Assembly: GCA_965262365.1 (NCBI GenBank)
Contig: OZ253541.1
Location: 1,054,001-1,118,000 of the forward strand
Source of the DNA: UBA6522 sp965262365
GTDB taxonomy: Bacteria > Pseudomonadota > Gammaproteobacteria > Steroidobacterales > Rariloculaceae
DNA length: 64,000 bases
Direction: 5' to 3'
The notes beneath the pieces are model-generated. The model saw only the letters and a list, made by a program, of their open reading frames with translations, was not told where the DNA came from and did no database searches. Every line of letters begins with the position of its first letter. Position 1 is the first letter of the stretch. A program made the position numbers and the translations under genes. Shown here one piece after another: positions 1 to 8,652 of the stretch.

Positions 1-659
1 TCGATCAAGCGTTGGACGGCGTTCCAGGACTCCTCGGGATCCGTCTGGGTGAATTCCAGGCTGTGGCAATTGGCGCACGAAAGGCCGCCTGGTGTGACCT
101 GAAAAAAGACCGGTTGCACGCACGCCCGGAAGAATTCGTAGTCGATCTCCGGCGCCTGTTCCATCGATGCAGCGGATGCCGACCCGGTTTGAACCCACGC
201 GGCCAGCGTTTGCCACTCCGGATCTTCCTGCGAATCCCAGACCTTGCCGCCCGTATGAAACGCACTGCCGCCCCTCTGGGCGCTCAGCGGTGTCTGCAAC
301 AGCCGGCTGTTCTGGGGGTCACCGGGTGTTACAAGGCGCGAGACCACCTCGAAGTTTCTGCGTGACTGGGTCTCGGTCCAAAAAACGCCGCCATCTTCGT
401 CCGTCTCGAGAGATTCGAGCATCAGCGGCGTGTTGGCCTGCCAGGTATGGCACATGACACACGCCGGGTCTCCCGGATCGGGCGGCAGGAAATCGCCCCG
501 GGATTGAATGAATATCGGTTCGACGTTTGTACGATAGAACTCGAAGTCGAGCCCGGTCTGTGCCTCCGCGTGCCCACCGAACATGACAATCGAGAGTACC
601 GTCAAACGGACCGGAGCCGCGCGACGTTCACGCGGCCGGGCCCGAGTCAGAGCGGTCAT
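1..659 (-). CDS. Exported c-type cytochrome-like protein, two CxxCH motifs (partial, 3' end beyond window)
   Basis: Reading the minus strand from ATG at 659 gives an open frame to the window edge with no stop. The first ~35 residues look like a Sec signal peptide ending AEAQ. Two covalent-heme motifs are visible, CVMCH (near residue 70) and CANCH (near residue 200), each preceded by a similar segment (FYRTNVEPIF and FFRACVQPVFF), so the protein appears to be an internal duplication of a small cytochrome-like unit. The start ATG overlaps the TGA of the upstream beta-propeller gene (ATGA at 656-659), which implies translational coupling. It is probably a periplasmic electron carrier or heme-binding partner of the propeller proteins. 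The specific role is unknown, and the C-terminal part is not in the window. Confidence 0.75.
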   Translation of the reverse strand, partial: MTALTRARPRERRAAPVRLTVLSIVMFGGHAEAQTGLDFEFYRTNVEPIFIQSRGDFLPPDPGDPACVMCHTWQANTPLMLESLETDEDGGVFWTETQSRRNFEVVSRLVTPGDPQNSRLLQTPLSAQRGGSAFHTGGKVWDSQEDPEWQTLAAWVQTGSASAASMEQAPEIDYEFFRACVQPVFFQVTPGGLSCANCHSLEFTQTDPEESWNAVQRLI

Positions 660-1720
660 CGGGCCGTTCCGATCGGAATGGTATGAGTGGAGTTTCGTTT
701 TGGTCCAAAACCTACCGGTATTCGAGCCACTATTTCATGAGTATTGGTGTTCAGGGCGACGGTCTCCATCGAGCCGACCATGCTGACATACAGGGTCTGG
801 CTGTCGGGCGTCGCAGTGAGCCATTGCGGCGAGGGGCCGACGTCTATTCCGCCGAGGAACTCGAGTCCCGGCAGCGACCATGCGTAGACGCGACTGTCGA
901 GCCGGCTTGCATACCAGAGCGCGGATTGATCGGGAAGCACCAGGAGTCCATGACCCGTTCCTTCCTGAATCCCGTCGAAGTTCTGTTGCGATACGGGCAG
1001 CGGGGGAGGGTTTATGAAGTCAACGGCCTCGCGTTTGTCCCAGTCCACTACGAAGAACCCGTTCAGTCGCGTGGCCTGAGCGAACACGCGATTCGGCGAG
1101 CCGTCGGGATGGGACTCGATGGCCATCGGGCGTACCCGGTGGCCATCCAGAGAGATGCCCCATGCGACTTCGTCGGTATTTGGGTCAATGACCTGGATCG
1201 TGTGTTCGTCCCGCGTGGCCGGCGTCGCGCCGAGCCCTGCGATCACATACTGGTCGTCTTTCGTCACGTAGACGTTGTGCACGCCGTGGAGCACCGGGAT
1301 GGTCTTGACCACCTTGTGGGAGTCCAGGTCGATGACCTGCACGAAGGCCGAGTCGCGAATGCCTACGTAGAGTTTGCCGAACGCCTTGTTGATCACGAGT
1401 TTGTTCGGTCGGTCCATGAGCGGAATCTGCTCAACGACTTCCCGTGTCTGGATGTCGACCACGTCGACGACATCGATATGTTCGTTCGCGAAGTAAAAGT
1501 AGGTCCCATCGGGGTGGTTGACGACCGCATGCGCTTTTGGCACGCCCTCGATCGTGTCGACGACCTCGTTCGTGACCGGGTCGATGATGTGCGCGTTGCT
1601 CCCGGCGTAATTGGTTTGGATGATTACGGTCTCGGTTTGGGCGATCAGGGAAGAGGCTCCAAACAGGGACGCTCCCAGGCACGCTATGACGCATCGACGT
1701 TTCACATGGACGTTATTCAT
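656..1720 (-). CDS. YncE/YVTN-type beta-propeller protein, exported
   Basis: The product is 354 aa with a signal peptide (residues 1-28, ending SSLIAQ). The body is a series of ~40-residue propeller blades with the YVTN-family pattern of an alternating 'VIDP.T.EVV..I' strand and 'P.G.Y.Y.AN' turn, for example IIDPVTNEVVDTI near residue 45. Such proteins are periplasmic scaffolds or surface-binding propellers, often beside cytochromes and quinoprotein dehydrogenases. The start is supported by an AGGAG site about 8 bases upstream of ATG 1720. It lies 25 bp after the NHL-repeat gene and overlaps the cytochrome-like gene by 4 bp, so the three genes form one minus-strand operon. No catalytic residues are recognised, and the precise function is unknown. 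Confidence 0.8.
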   Translation of the reverse strand: MNNVHVKRRCVIACLGASLFGASSLIAQTETVIIQTNYAGSNAHIIDPVTNEVVDTIEGVPKAHAVVNHPDGTYFYFANEHIDVVDVVDIQTREVVEQIPLMDRPNKLVINKAFGKLYVGIRDSAFVQVIDLDSHKVVKTIPVLHGVHNVYVTKDDQYVIAGLGATPATRDEHTIQVIDPNTDEVAWGISLDGHRVRPMAIESHPDGSPNRVFAQATRLNGFFVVDWDKREAVDFINPPPLPVSQQNFDGIQEGTGHGLLVLPDQSALWYASRLDSRVYAWSLPGLEFLGGIDVGPSPQWLTATPDSQTLYVSMVGSMETVALNTNTHEIVARIPVGFGPKRNSTHTIPIGTAR

Positions 1721-1745
1721 TGGATGATCTCCTGGCGGCGATACG

Positions 1746-2990
1746 CTACCTGTTCTTGTTGATGATCGGTAACGGAACGAAACCCGTGAACGTGAACTTC
1801 TGTACTCGTCGGTTTTCGGGATTCACGGGGGTGACTTCCGCTGTGTAGAGGTTTCCTTCCGAATCGACGGACAAGTGATGGAGTGTACCGAACTGTCCCG
1901 GGCCCGAGCCCCACGATCCAAAGGCATCGAGGAACGCCAGCGTCCTGCGGTCGAAGACCATGATCTGTGCCTGGCTTCGATTGGCCACGTACAGGTAGCT
2001 CTGTTCCGGGTCCGGCGAGAACGCCAGACCGGCAGCGGTTTGCCCATTGCCGCAATCCGGCGCGCGGCATTCACGTCCGATGAATACCTGATCGACGAAT
2101 TGACCGGCGATCGTGAATATCTGGACGCGTCGGCCGCCGCGGTCGGCGACGTACACGAGACCGTCGGTCGAGACCTTTACGGCATGCACCGGTGGCGTAA
2201 ATTGCGGGGCGCCATCCGGGCCTGGCGGGTGTGGCAGCGGCGCGGCGTCTCCCCCCTCGCCGGGAGCGGCGGGAGAGTCGTCCGCCGGGACGTTGCCGAA
2301 CGCGCCCCACATGCGCTTGAACGCGCCGGTGTCGGCGTCGAACACAATGATGCGCTTGTTTCCGTATCCGTCCGCCACGAACAGTTCGTTGGTCTGCGCG
2401 TGGACGAACATGTCCGCCGGCCGCCAGAGGTTCTCCGTGTCCGCGTTTGTCTTTATCGGACCCCCCTTGCCGATCTGCATGACGAATTCACCCGCCCGCG
2501 TGAATTTCAGGATCTGGTCATCATTGCCATTGCCCCCGATCCAGACAAAGCCTTGTGGATCGACATGGATTCCGTGCTCCGTCTGCGGCCAGTCATAAGC
2601 CTCTCCGGGGCCGCCCCAAGCCTGTATGAAGTCGCCTTCGGCATCGAATTCCAGCACCGGCGGCGCGGCCCTCGGCTTCTCCTGGTCGCTCAGGGTGTTC
2701 GGCCGCTGCAGTACCCACAGATGATCCTGCTCATCGATCCAGGTGCTTGCCACGATGGCCATGACCCACTGGCTGGGGAGTTTCGGCCACGATCCTTCCG
2801 CGCGGAACTGCGGTACCTGCTCCACGGTGAGCACGACATTTGCGCCGGCGCCGTCAGCCTGAACCGACGACGTTTCTACCGGCACGCCCTGGCTCCACGC
2901 CATCGTGCCGACACTCCCCGCCAACAGGATCGCAATCCTCTGAAACGCTTTTCGTACGACCATGTCCTTCGAGGTCCGGAGATTTGACAC
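1746..2990 (-). CDS. NHL-repeat (six-bladed propeller) exported protein
   Basis: The protein of about 414 aa has an N-terminal signal (hydrophobic stretch IAILLAGSVGTMAWSQG) followed by repeated NHL units. Examples are 'HGIHVDPQGFVWIGG', 'ILKFTRAGEFVMQIG' and 'VKVSTDGLVYVADRGG.RVQIF'. The fold resembles peptidyl-alpha-hydroxyglycine amidating-lyase-like propellers, but enzymatic activity cannot be asserted. I chose GTG at 2990 because GGAGG sits five bases upstream. A GTG at 3002 is the longer alternative, and an ATG at 2951 lacks a well-spaced ribosome site. It is the first gene of the operon with the YncE-like and cytochrome-like genes. It probably acts in the periplasm, with binding partner unknown. 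Confidence 0.8.
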   Translation of the reverse strand: MSNLRTSKDMVVRKAFQRIAILLAGSVGTMAWSQGVPVETSSVQADGAGANVVLTVEQVPQFRAEGSWPKLPSQWVMAIVASTWIDEQDHLWVLQRPNTLSDQEKPRAAPPVLEFDAEGDFIQAWGGPGEAYDWPQTEHGIHVDPQGFVWIGGNGNDDQILKFTRAGEFVMQIGKGGPIKTNADTENLWRPADMFVHAQTNELFVADGYGNKRIIVFDADTGAFKRMWGAFGNVPADDSPAAPGEGGDAAPLPHPPGPDGAPQFTPPVHAVKVSTDGLVYVADRGGRRVQIFTIAGQFVDQVFIGRECRAPDCGNGQTAAGLAFSPDPEQSYLYVANRSQAQIMVFDRRTLAFLDAFGSWGSGPGQFGTLHHLSVDSEGNLYTAEVTPVNPENRRVQKFTFTGFVPLPIINKNR

Positions 2991-3104
2991 TTTCTCCTCC
3001 ACGTCAGACCTATTGTGAGATTGTTATCTTACGTCGATCCGGATGCCTTCGGCTCGACCCCCTGACACCATACTATTCTGTTCGCGCGATTCTTGCAGTC
3101 TTCA

Positions 3105-3830
3105 TCATTTGTGAAGTCGACTGGATTCTCGTCGACGTTCCCGGAGAGCCGTCACATAGTCGCGGAAATAAAGAAAACTCTGTTGCGTGGTCGGTTCCAG
3201 GTGTCCCGGCACTACAATGTCGACGTCGTCCAGCTTGGATAACACGCCAAGCGTATCGATCAAGTTTTCGACATGCGCGTCACGAAAATCCGGCATCACG
3301 AGTGCTTTCTCTCCCCACGCCAGATCAGGCGCGATCAGAATGCGTTCCTCCGGGATGTGAATCTGAATGAGGTTGTTGCTGTGCGTATGACCGAAATAGT
3401 AGAGATATAGTGTCTTTCCGCCAAGATGAATCTCCATCTCTTGCTCGAATACGACGTCTGGCACCGAGGTATTCCGACCTTCTCTGACAATATGTTTGCG
3501 CGCGTTCGCATGCGATACGGTGATGGCGGTGTCATCGAAGATCTGCAGCCCGCAAATGTGGTCCTCGTGATCATGGCTGAGAATGACGTACTTGACCGGT
3601 ACGTCGTAACGCCGGTCCAATTCGGACTTGAGCCACACCGGGTTTCCCTGGCCGCGGCAGGTGGCGTCAATAACGATGAGTCCTTCATCCGTTACGACGA
3701 CAGAGGTATTCGCGGCTCCGGGCCGATGCACCACACGAAACACACTGTCCGTGAGCTGTACCAGCCGGGGGCTCCCATCGTCCGGGACCTGTGCTGCTGC
3801 GGGTTGACCTATCGTCGCAGTCAGGAACAC
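3105..3830 (-). CDS. MBL-fold metallo-hydrolase, exported
   Basis: The protein carries the full metallo-beta-lactamase-fold ligand set: HDHEDH (HxHxDH, near residue 85), GHTHS (near residue 148) and a late GH (VPGHLEP, near residue 216). It most resembles subclass-B-type exported MBL hydrolases. The substrate is unknown. The first conventional start in frame is GTG at 3830, but that gives only a stub of a signal peptide. Reading on upstream adds RQIILGIGLV to make a perfect signal peptide, and a GGAGA sequence lies 5 bases before an in-frame ATA at 3858-3860. The true start may therefore be that ATA or a mutated ATG. The gene stands alone between the propeller operon and the YeiH operon. Confidence 0.8.
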   Translation of the reverse strand: MFLTATIGQPAAAQVPDDGSPRLVQLTDSVFRVVHRPGAANTSVVVTDEGLIVIDATCRGQGNPVWLKSELDRRYDVPVKYVILSHDHEDHICGLQIFDDTAITVSHANARKHIVREGRNTSVPDVVFEQEMEIHLGGKTLYLYYFGHTHSNNLIQIHIPEERILIAPDLAWGEKALVMPDFRDAHVENLIDTLGVLSKLDDVDIVVPGHLEPTTQQSFLYFRDYVTALRERRRESSRLHK

Positions 3831-4066
3831 TAATCCGATACCAAGAATTATTTGTCTTATCTGGTTCTCCTGACTATCGCCGTCCTTTCAAAGAAGTAAC
3901 AGAACCGACATATTAATGGGTGATCGGCGGCTGCCAACGGTTCTGAGTAGGCATATCGAGCCGATCACGTTTGCCTGGTTCGCCGCGGAGTATTCAAACC
4001 CTTCCCAATTTGAATTGCTACTCGTGTGCGATAGAGTGTCGGCCTGACCATTGACGGAGGTAGACC

Positions 4067-4255
4067 ATGGCCAAGCCCGACGCGCCGCAGGGACAGCAGA
4101 CGCCTGACGTGCGGGACGTCTCGGAGAAGGCGTTTTCCTCCGAAAAACGCGAGGACATCTGGGCTCTCATCATCGCCATGGGCATTCTTCTCCTGAGCGT
4201 GGCATTTCCCGCGCAGATCCATCACTTCTTCAGCTCGATGCTGTATCTGTTTTAA
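4067..4255 (+). CDS. Small single-pass membrane protein upstream of YeiH
   Basis: The product is 62 aa, with a soluble charged N-terminus (SEKREDIW) and one transmembrane helix at about residues 31-48 (ALIIAMGILLLSVAF). A clear GGAGG lies 6 bases before the ATG. It sits 55 bp upstream of the YeiH-type transporter on the same strand, so it is probably co-transcribed and may be an accessory subunit of that transporter. The family is not recognised. It is small, but composition, ribosome site and context support a real gene. Confidence 0.65.
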   Translation: MAKPDAPQGQQTPDVRDVSEKAFSSEKREDIWALIIAMGILLLSVAFPAQIHHFFSSMLYLF

Positions 4256-4310
4256 CGACATCCGCGCTGCCTGGCTCCACCAAATCAGCGATCGCCAACG
4301 TGAGGCTATA

Positions 4311-5435
4311 GTGAAGAGACTCAAATATCTTTTCGTTCCTGACTGGGGCAGGTTTGTTCCAGGGTTCCTGTTTTGCGTTGCGTTTGCCTTCCTTGGCAGG
4401 AACCTGGATCGGTTCATTCGCAGCTATCACGAGGCCGGCGAAGCCTGGGCCACCTTTCTTTGGGAAAGCGCGCAATTGAACTACGTGGTGATCCTGCTAC
4501 TGGGCGGAATCCTGATACGTAATACTCTGCCGATACCAAGGGTATTGCTTCCCGGTATCAGCGCTGCCCGCCCGATCATCAAGCCCGGCATCATCATACT
4601 GGGCGTTCACTACATCTGGTCCGACGTCGTCAGGGTAGGGGGCGTGGGCCTCGCCCTGACGGTGGTATTCATCTTCGGCACCGCCATTGTCGTCATGTGG
4701 TGGTGCAAGCGATGGGGCGTCTCCGACGGGCTCGGGGGCATCATGGGCGCCGGTACCGGCGTGTGCGGCGTCTCCGCAATCATTGCCACCTCGCCCGTGG
4801 TGAAAGCGAATCCACTTGAAATGGCCTATGCCATCGGAACGGTTCTGCTGTTTGGAACGCTCATGCTGTTCACGATGCCCTACATCGGCAACGGCATCGG
4901 TTTGTCGGAGTCGCAGTTCGGCGCCTGGTCCGCGGTTGCGATCCTGAATACGGCGCAACTGGTGGCGGCGGCGGAGTGGTACGGGCCCGAGTCCCTGAAT
5001 ACCGCGGTGCTCATCAACGTGGCCCGAATCATGTTTCTGCCCCTGGTGGTGTTGTTCGCCCTGTGGTTCTACATCCTGCGCACCGGTAAGCAGGAACCGG
5101 GTCATGAGATCGGCAAGTGGCAACTGGTGAGGGACAAGTTCCCGATCTTTATCCTTGGATTCTTCCTGCTGGTACTCCTGAACAGCCTGAATCTCCCGTC
5201 CCTTGGGGGCCCGGGAATCGTCGGCTCACCGTTCTGGGCCATGAACGCGGTATATACGTGGTGTTTCGCCATCGGGTTTGCCGGCATCGGTCTTTCCATC
5301 TCCATAAACGACATGAAAAAGGCCGGTGGTACGGCGTTCACGATCGGCATGTCCGCATCCCTGGTCAAGATGATATTGGGCCTCGGTGCGGTGCTGCTCA
5401 TCGGCAGCCAGTTGTTGCGGGTGACCGGAGGTTGA
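4311..5435 (+). CDS. YeiH family putative sulfate exporter (UPF0324)
   Basis: The 374-aa polytopic protein has about ten hydrophobic segments. It matches the YeiH/UPF0324 family in length and in signature segments: a 'NYVVILLLGGILIRNTL' early helix, 'GITGVCGVSA'-like residues (GAGTGVCGVSAI, near residue 148) and a late 'AFTIGMSASLVKM' segment. Family members are inner-membrane carriers annotated as sulfate or sulfonate-related exporters, mostly by context. The start is GTG at 4311. It lies between a small membrane protein and a universal stress protein, with only 12 bp to the latter, which indicates a three-gene operon. Substrate assignment rests on family annotation only. Confidence 0.85.
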   Translation: MKRLKYLFVPDWGRFVPGFLFCVAFAFLGRNLDRFIRSYHEAGEAWATFLWESAQLNYVVILLLGGILIRNTLPIPRVLLPGISAARPIIKPGIIILGVHYIWSDVVRVGGVGLALTVVFIFGTAIVVMWWCKRWGVSDGLGGIMGAGTGVCGVSAIIATSPVVKANPLEMAYAIGTVLLFGTLMLFTMPYIGNGIGLSESQFGAWSAVAILNTAQLVAAAEWYGPESLNTAVLINVARIMFLPLVVLFALWFYILRTGKQEPGHEIGKWQLVRDKFPIFILGFFLLVLLNSLNLPSLGGPGIVGSPFWAMNAVYTWCFAIGFAGIGLSISINDMKKAGGTAFTIGMSASLVKMILGLGAVLLIGSQLLRVTGG

Positions 5436-5447
5436 TGGGTCATCGCC

Positions 5448-5912
5448 ATGAAGATCCTTGTCTGTATCGATGGCGAGCCGCATACAAGGCGTGCCATCGA
5501 ACACGCGATTTCCCTGGGCCTTTCCCGGCCGGCTGAAGTGACTGCCCTGCATGTCGTCGACCCCTGGCTGAAACGTTTCTACGACGAAATCCATGCCCAG
5601 GGGCGTAAACAGTACCTGGAATATGTGGACGCTTGCTTGCAGGAACGCGCGGAGCGGGTGGACATGGATTTTGGCGAAAGGTGCCAGGCGGAAGGATTGA
5701 AGGCCGGTTTCAGGGTCAGGTACGGAGAACCGATGACGGAAATCCTGGCAGAAGTGCGTCAATCCGCCCCGGACCTGCTCATTACCGGGAGCAAGCCGTT
5801 GAACGCATGGGGCAGGTTCCGGTCCCGGAACCTGCCGCTGCGCCTGAGCAAAAAGGTAGGCGGGCAGACCTCCATGATTTCGATTGATGCCGCCGGGCCT
5901 CAACCTCCATGA
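5448..5912 (+). CDS. Universal stress protein (UspA family)
   Basis: The 154-aa product begins MKILVCIDGEPHTRRAIEHA, the typical Usp beta1-alpha1 start with the Asp that contacts nucleotide. It continues through 'EVTALHVVDPW' and 'PDLLITGSKPLNAWGRFR', which resembles the G-2X-G-9X-G(S/T) ATP-binding region but is not a clean match. It is a cytoplasmic protein that probably senses nucleotide or stress state and is coupled to the YeiH-type transporter 12 bp upstream. The last codons lie within a short degenerate tandem repeat, so the C-terminus (AAGPQPP) may be a recent change. Confidence 0.85.
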   Translation: MKILVCIDGEPHTRRAIEHAISLGLSRPAEVTALHVVDPWLKRFYDEIHAQGRKQYLEYVDACLQERAERVDMDFGERCQAEGLKAGFRVRYGEPMTEILAEVRQSAPDLLITGSKPLNAWGRFRSRNLPLRLSKKVGGQTSMISIDAAGPQPP

Positions 5913-5957
5913 TTTCAATAGAGGCTACCGAGACTTCAATAGAGGCCACCGGGCCCC
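5868..5957 (+). repeat. Degenerate tandem repeat across the stop of the Usp gene
   Basis: The segment starting at 5868 (ACCTCCATGATTTC...) recurs 35 bp later at 5903, and its second half (CAATAGAGGC..ACCG) recurs again 21 bp later at about 5937. The repeat spans the 3' end of the stress-protein gene and may have arisen by replication slippage. Confidence 0.6.
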
Positions 5958-6444
5958 AAAATGCGGATTGGCCGCTTGATCAATCCACCGCGAAACAATT
6001 GAATTTACTTCAAGATTTCGCAAGCCAGCCTAGCATGAGTTTATCTATCTGAAAAATAGAAACTTTTCCTATCCAAGAACTCGAGAAGACGGTGGCCTTT
6101 TCCTCGAATCAACACCCTGTCAACACCGCATGGCTCGCGCTGCCATGGCCATTGATGACGGCATCGTCGCGTATAGAGTGCCGCCCAAATGCGGACCGTC
6201 TCAGGCGCGCGTCCAGTCCTCAGTACGCACCGCAGCAACAATGGTATACACGCCCCGAACCGCAGCCGCACCGTGCCTCCCGCACCGTCTTCCCGCACAT
6301 TGCGCTCGCCAGGCCAGGCACGAGCCATTCGCTTCATACGGCAAACGTCGGGCCATGAAGTCGAGACGTTCGCAGCGACCGTCGAGGCCGGGCTGCGCCT
6401 GTGAGTTCCGGGATGCCTCGTCGAGATCTTGTCCAGGGACAAAC
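5958..6444. other. Intergenic stretch, no supported gene
   Basis: About 490 bases after the Usp repeat hold only short open frames with atypical composition and no ribosome sites. I see no RNA gene or terminator. It may contain the decayed tail of the Cache-domain gene to its right. Confidence 0.4.
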
Positions 6445-6950
6445 CTACTGGCCGGGAGCGTCCACAGGAAGATCAGTGGTGATGATGGCAAAGACACCCT
6501 CCGAGTCCCGCGCCGGTACCGCGCGCGTGATCATCCAGATCTCACCGCCGCCCGCATCGAAGTAGGGGGGCGTCCAGGCACCTGCCTCGGCAGCCAAGGC
6601 ATCGTGATCCACTCCTGCTCCTGGATGTTGTAATCGGGCTGGGCAAGATCGAGCGTGCGGAAGCCCTCGGCAGACCGATGGACGTAGGGGCTCCCGGTGA
6701 CGTTTCCGGTCTCGTCCAGCAGCGCGGCGGCAGCCCTGTAGAACGCGGGGTTCGCTTCCAGGTAGACTCGCAAACGCTCCGTATACGCTGCCGCGTCACC
6801 CGGCCGGTCCACCGCCAACTCTGCCGCCAAGGATTCGAGGGCGACAACCACCTCGTTCTGCACATCCTGTTGAACAGGCTCCGCGGGACGGAAGGCATGA
6901 ATGGTTACGAGGGCAAACAGGAAAAGACCCAGGGAGATCGTGGAACGCAT
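6445..6950 (-). pseudogene. Exported Cache-domain (PDC-like) sensor protein, frameshifted
   Basis: From ATG at 6950 (GGAAGG upstream) the frame encodes a signal peptide (MRSTISLGLFLFALVTIHAF) and a Cache-like domain with 'EANPAFYRAAAALLDE' and 'YNIQEQEWIT'. Near 6603-6606 the reading frame shifts. The matching continuation lies in another frame as 'ALAAEAGAWTPPYFDAGGGE' and then 'IWMITRAVPARDSEGVFAI', ending at TAG 6445-6447. The PYFD.GGG and repeated strand pattern are typical of double-Cache domains in chemoreceptors and sensor kinases, but no signalling domain follows. A single missing base between the codons for Thr and Asp restores the frame, so this is either a recent pseudogene or a sequencing error. 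Confidence 0.7.
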
Positions 6951-7164
6951 CGTCTTCCTTCCAACAAAATTCAATCTGCGTATCATGCCCGACGCTTGTT
7001 TGTATCTCACATGCCGTTACAGACTAGCCGACTCAGACGGCGACTATGCCCGAGCCGCATTGCGGTTGCGCGAACACCGCCTGCGCGGTAGATGACCCGC
7101 CGGGTGGAAACGGCATGTGTCCCTCCGCTGATCCATCATGTCGCGCTCCTGCGATCCGCGGCGC

Positions 7165-7368
7165 TGGAAAATGGACATTTGTCTTGATCACCCCCTGGAG
7201 GTCGATGTTGCAAGTATGGATCAGGAAGCGGATCATCGAACTGCTATCATCGGTCTCACCGTCGATCATCACGACGACCTTCGGCTTCCGAGATGCGCCG
7301 CCGTTCTTCGGTAGCGCCGCGGAAATTGCGTCGCCCGCCGGGATGTTCTCGCGGTAGCCTCGCGCAAC
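7165..7368 (-). pseudogene. DUF1593 (nucleoside-hydrolase-like) N-terminal remnant
   Basis: An open frame on the minus strand contains KPKVVVMIDGETDDSSSM and RFLIHTCNIDLQGVI. These match the beginning of DUF1593 / Sde182-type nucleoside-hydrolase-like proteins (PRVIVLTD....DDSQSMVRFLLY...DIEGLIAT). No signal peptide precedes it and the remainder of the ~450-residue family is missing. The similarity starts about 50 bp from the left copy of an att-like repeat (7414-7440), so island insertion may have broken the gene. The product is not expected to be functional. Confidence 0.5.
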
Positions 7369-7413
7369 CGACCAATTCATGCACGTGTCCGTCCGGGGTA
7401 CAGGTTTCCAGTC

Positions 7414-7440
7414 GCGCTTCCTCCCTCTTCGCCAATAACA
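7414..7440 (+). repeat. att-like repeat, copy A
   Basis: GCGCTTCCTCCCTCTTCG followed by CCAATAACA. It differs from copy C (12225-12251) at about four of 27 positions. The CCCTCT(C/T)CGCCA core resembles the 3' acceptor end of a serine or leucine tRNA, a usual island attachment site, but no tRNA body precedes it. Confidence 0.45.
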
Positions 7441-7914
7441 CAATAAGGACAATAACTTAAATGACTCGGACCACAATTCGTACCCCAGAAGTGAAAGGCT
7501 TGATGGCGACGTTTCTTGACGGCCCGGTTCGCAGCACACAGCCTCTGTAAAACGTTGAAAATGGTGCCGAGGCGATGCAATTAGGCACCGGTAAGCTAAA
7601 CGCAGCGTCGGTACCGTTGGTGACGAGGCGGAGCAATCCACCAACGCTTTGTTCTTCGTCCCCGGCGACGTCGACGGACTATGAGGCACGCCGCTGGCAA
7701 GCCGCGCCCTGCTGACCCGACGGCTTGCACCCCCGTTCTAGTCTCTCGAACTAGACTACGATAACGTGTTCTTGATGCCTGAGTGCGTGCATGCGTAGCA
7801 TTCCGCAAGCGTTCGGGATCAAGGTAGAGGTATTACGCAGGAGCGCGCTCCGGGACCCAAAATGGTGACGTAAAGCATGACGGCGAGCCAAGTATCTGAG
7901 ACGGATGACAAAGG
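7441..7914. other. AT-richer intergenic stretch after repeat copy A
   Basis: There is no convincing gene. A short perfect dyad (TCTAGT / ACTAGA, 7737-7755) could form a small hairpin. The stretch probably holds the promoter of the protease-like gene starting at 7915. Confidence 0.35.
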
Positions 7915-8613
7915 ATGATTAAACCCCCAACGGCAGACGTGCTCAACAGAGTTTTGTGGTTGGGCGCGTCAGGTCCTTTAGGAGGACTCCCATTAGGAAG
8001 CGGCGTAATTGTGGACGTTGGTGGGGTTGAGTATTTGATGACGGCCCACCACGTTGCGAAAGAGTGCAACTTCAAGCCGTTGGTACGATACAACAAGCAG
8101 TGGAACGAGCACGATTGGGAACTGATCGTAAAGGACGAACCCAACGACCTAGTGGTATTGAAACCTAAGGGTGTGGTACTCGACGAACGGAGGATACCTG
8201 TCCTTTATGGAGAGGTTCAGGGCCTAGTGTACGGACAAGTGGGTTACGCATTGGGTTATCCGGGACTATCTGATGACGACACCAAGCACGTTACGGAAGC
8301 GAATGGTCGACCCATACCCATACCGGCTCTAGTGATCTCAACTTTCTTCGCTGGAAGTAGCCAAATCAACAGCGCCGGTTATATCAACGCAGGTTTCTCA
8401 GGAGGGGCTGTTGTATTCCCGGTCGAGGACAAATGGACGATAGCCGGGATGGTAATCAACTACCCCACGATACTAAGACCAGTCCTCAAGATGAAGGGCG
8501 AAAATGAGTACGAAGAACACGCCGATCTGTACTACGAGGACCACACGGGCTTCGTTGGATACCAGCGATGGTCGCTAATAGAGCATGCTATAGATATCGC
8601 CAACAGAAGGTAG
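7915..8613 (+). CDS. Trypsin-like serine protease-fold protein
   Basis: The 232-aa protein has the chymotrypsin/HtrA catalytic arrangement: His in 'LMTAHHVAKE' (about residues 43-46), Asp in 'DEPNDLVVLK' (about 78) and Ser in 'INAGFSGGAV' (GxSGG, about 163). A 'PLGSGVIVDV' strand precedes the His as in trypsin-like peptidases. There is no signal peptide or PDZ domain, so it is probably cytoplasmic. Codon use is AT-richer than the flanking chromosome. It is the first gene of the accessory island and is followed by a membrane-anchored broken gene. Stand-alone cytoplasmic trypsin-like domains occur in defence islands and effector-associated systems. That role here is inference. Confidence 0.75.
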   Translation: MIKPPTADVLNRVLWLGASGPLGGLPLGSGVIVDVGGVEYLMTAHHVAKECNFKPLVRYNKQWNEHDWELIVKDEPNDLVVLKPKGVVLDERRIPVLYGEVQGLVYGQVGYALGYPGLSDDDTKHVTEANGRPIPIPALVISTFFAGSSQINSAGYINAGFSGGAVVFPVEDKWTIAGMVINYPTILRPVLKMKGENEYEEHADLYYEDHTGFVGYQRWSLIEHAIDIANRR

Positions 8614-8652
8614 CATCCGGCTGGCGATACCGTCGCGGCTGATCGCGTCCCA

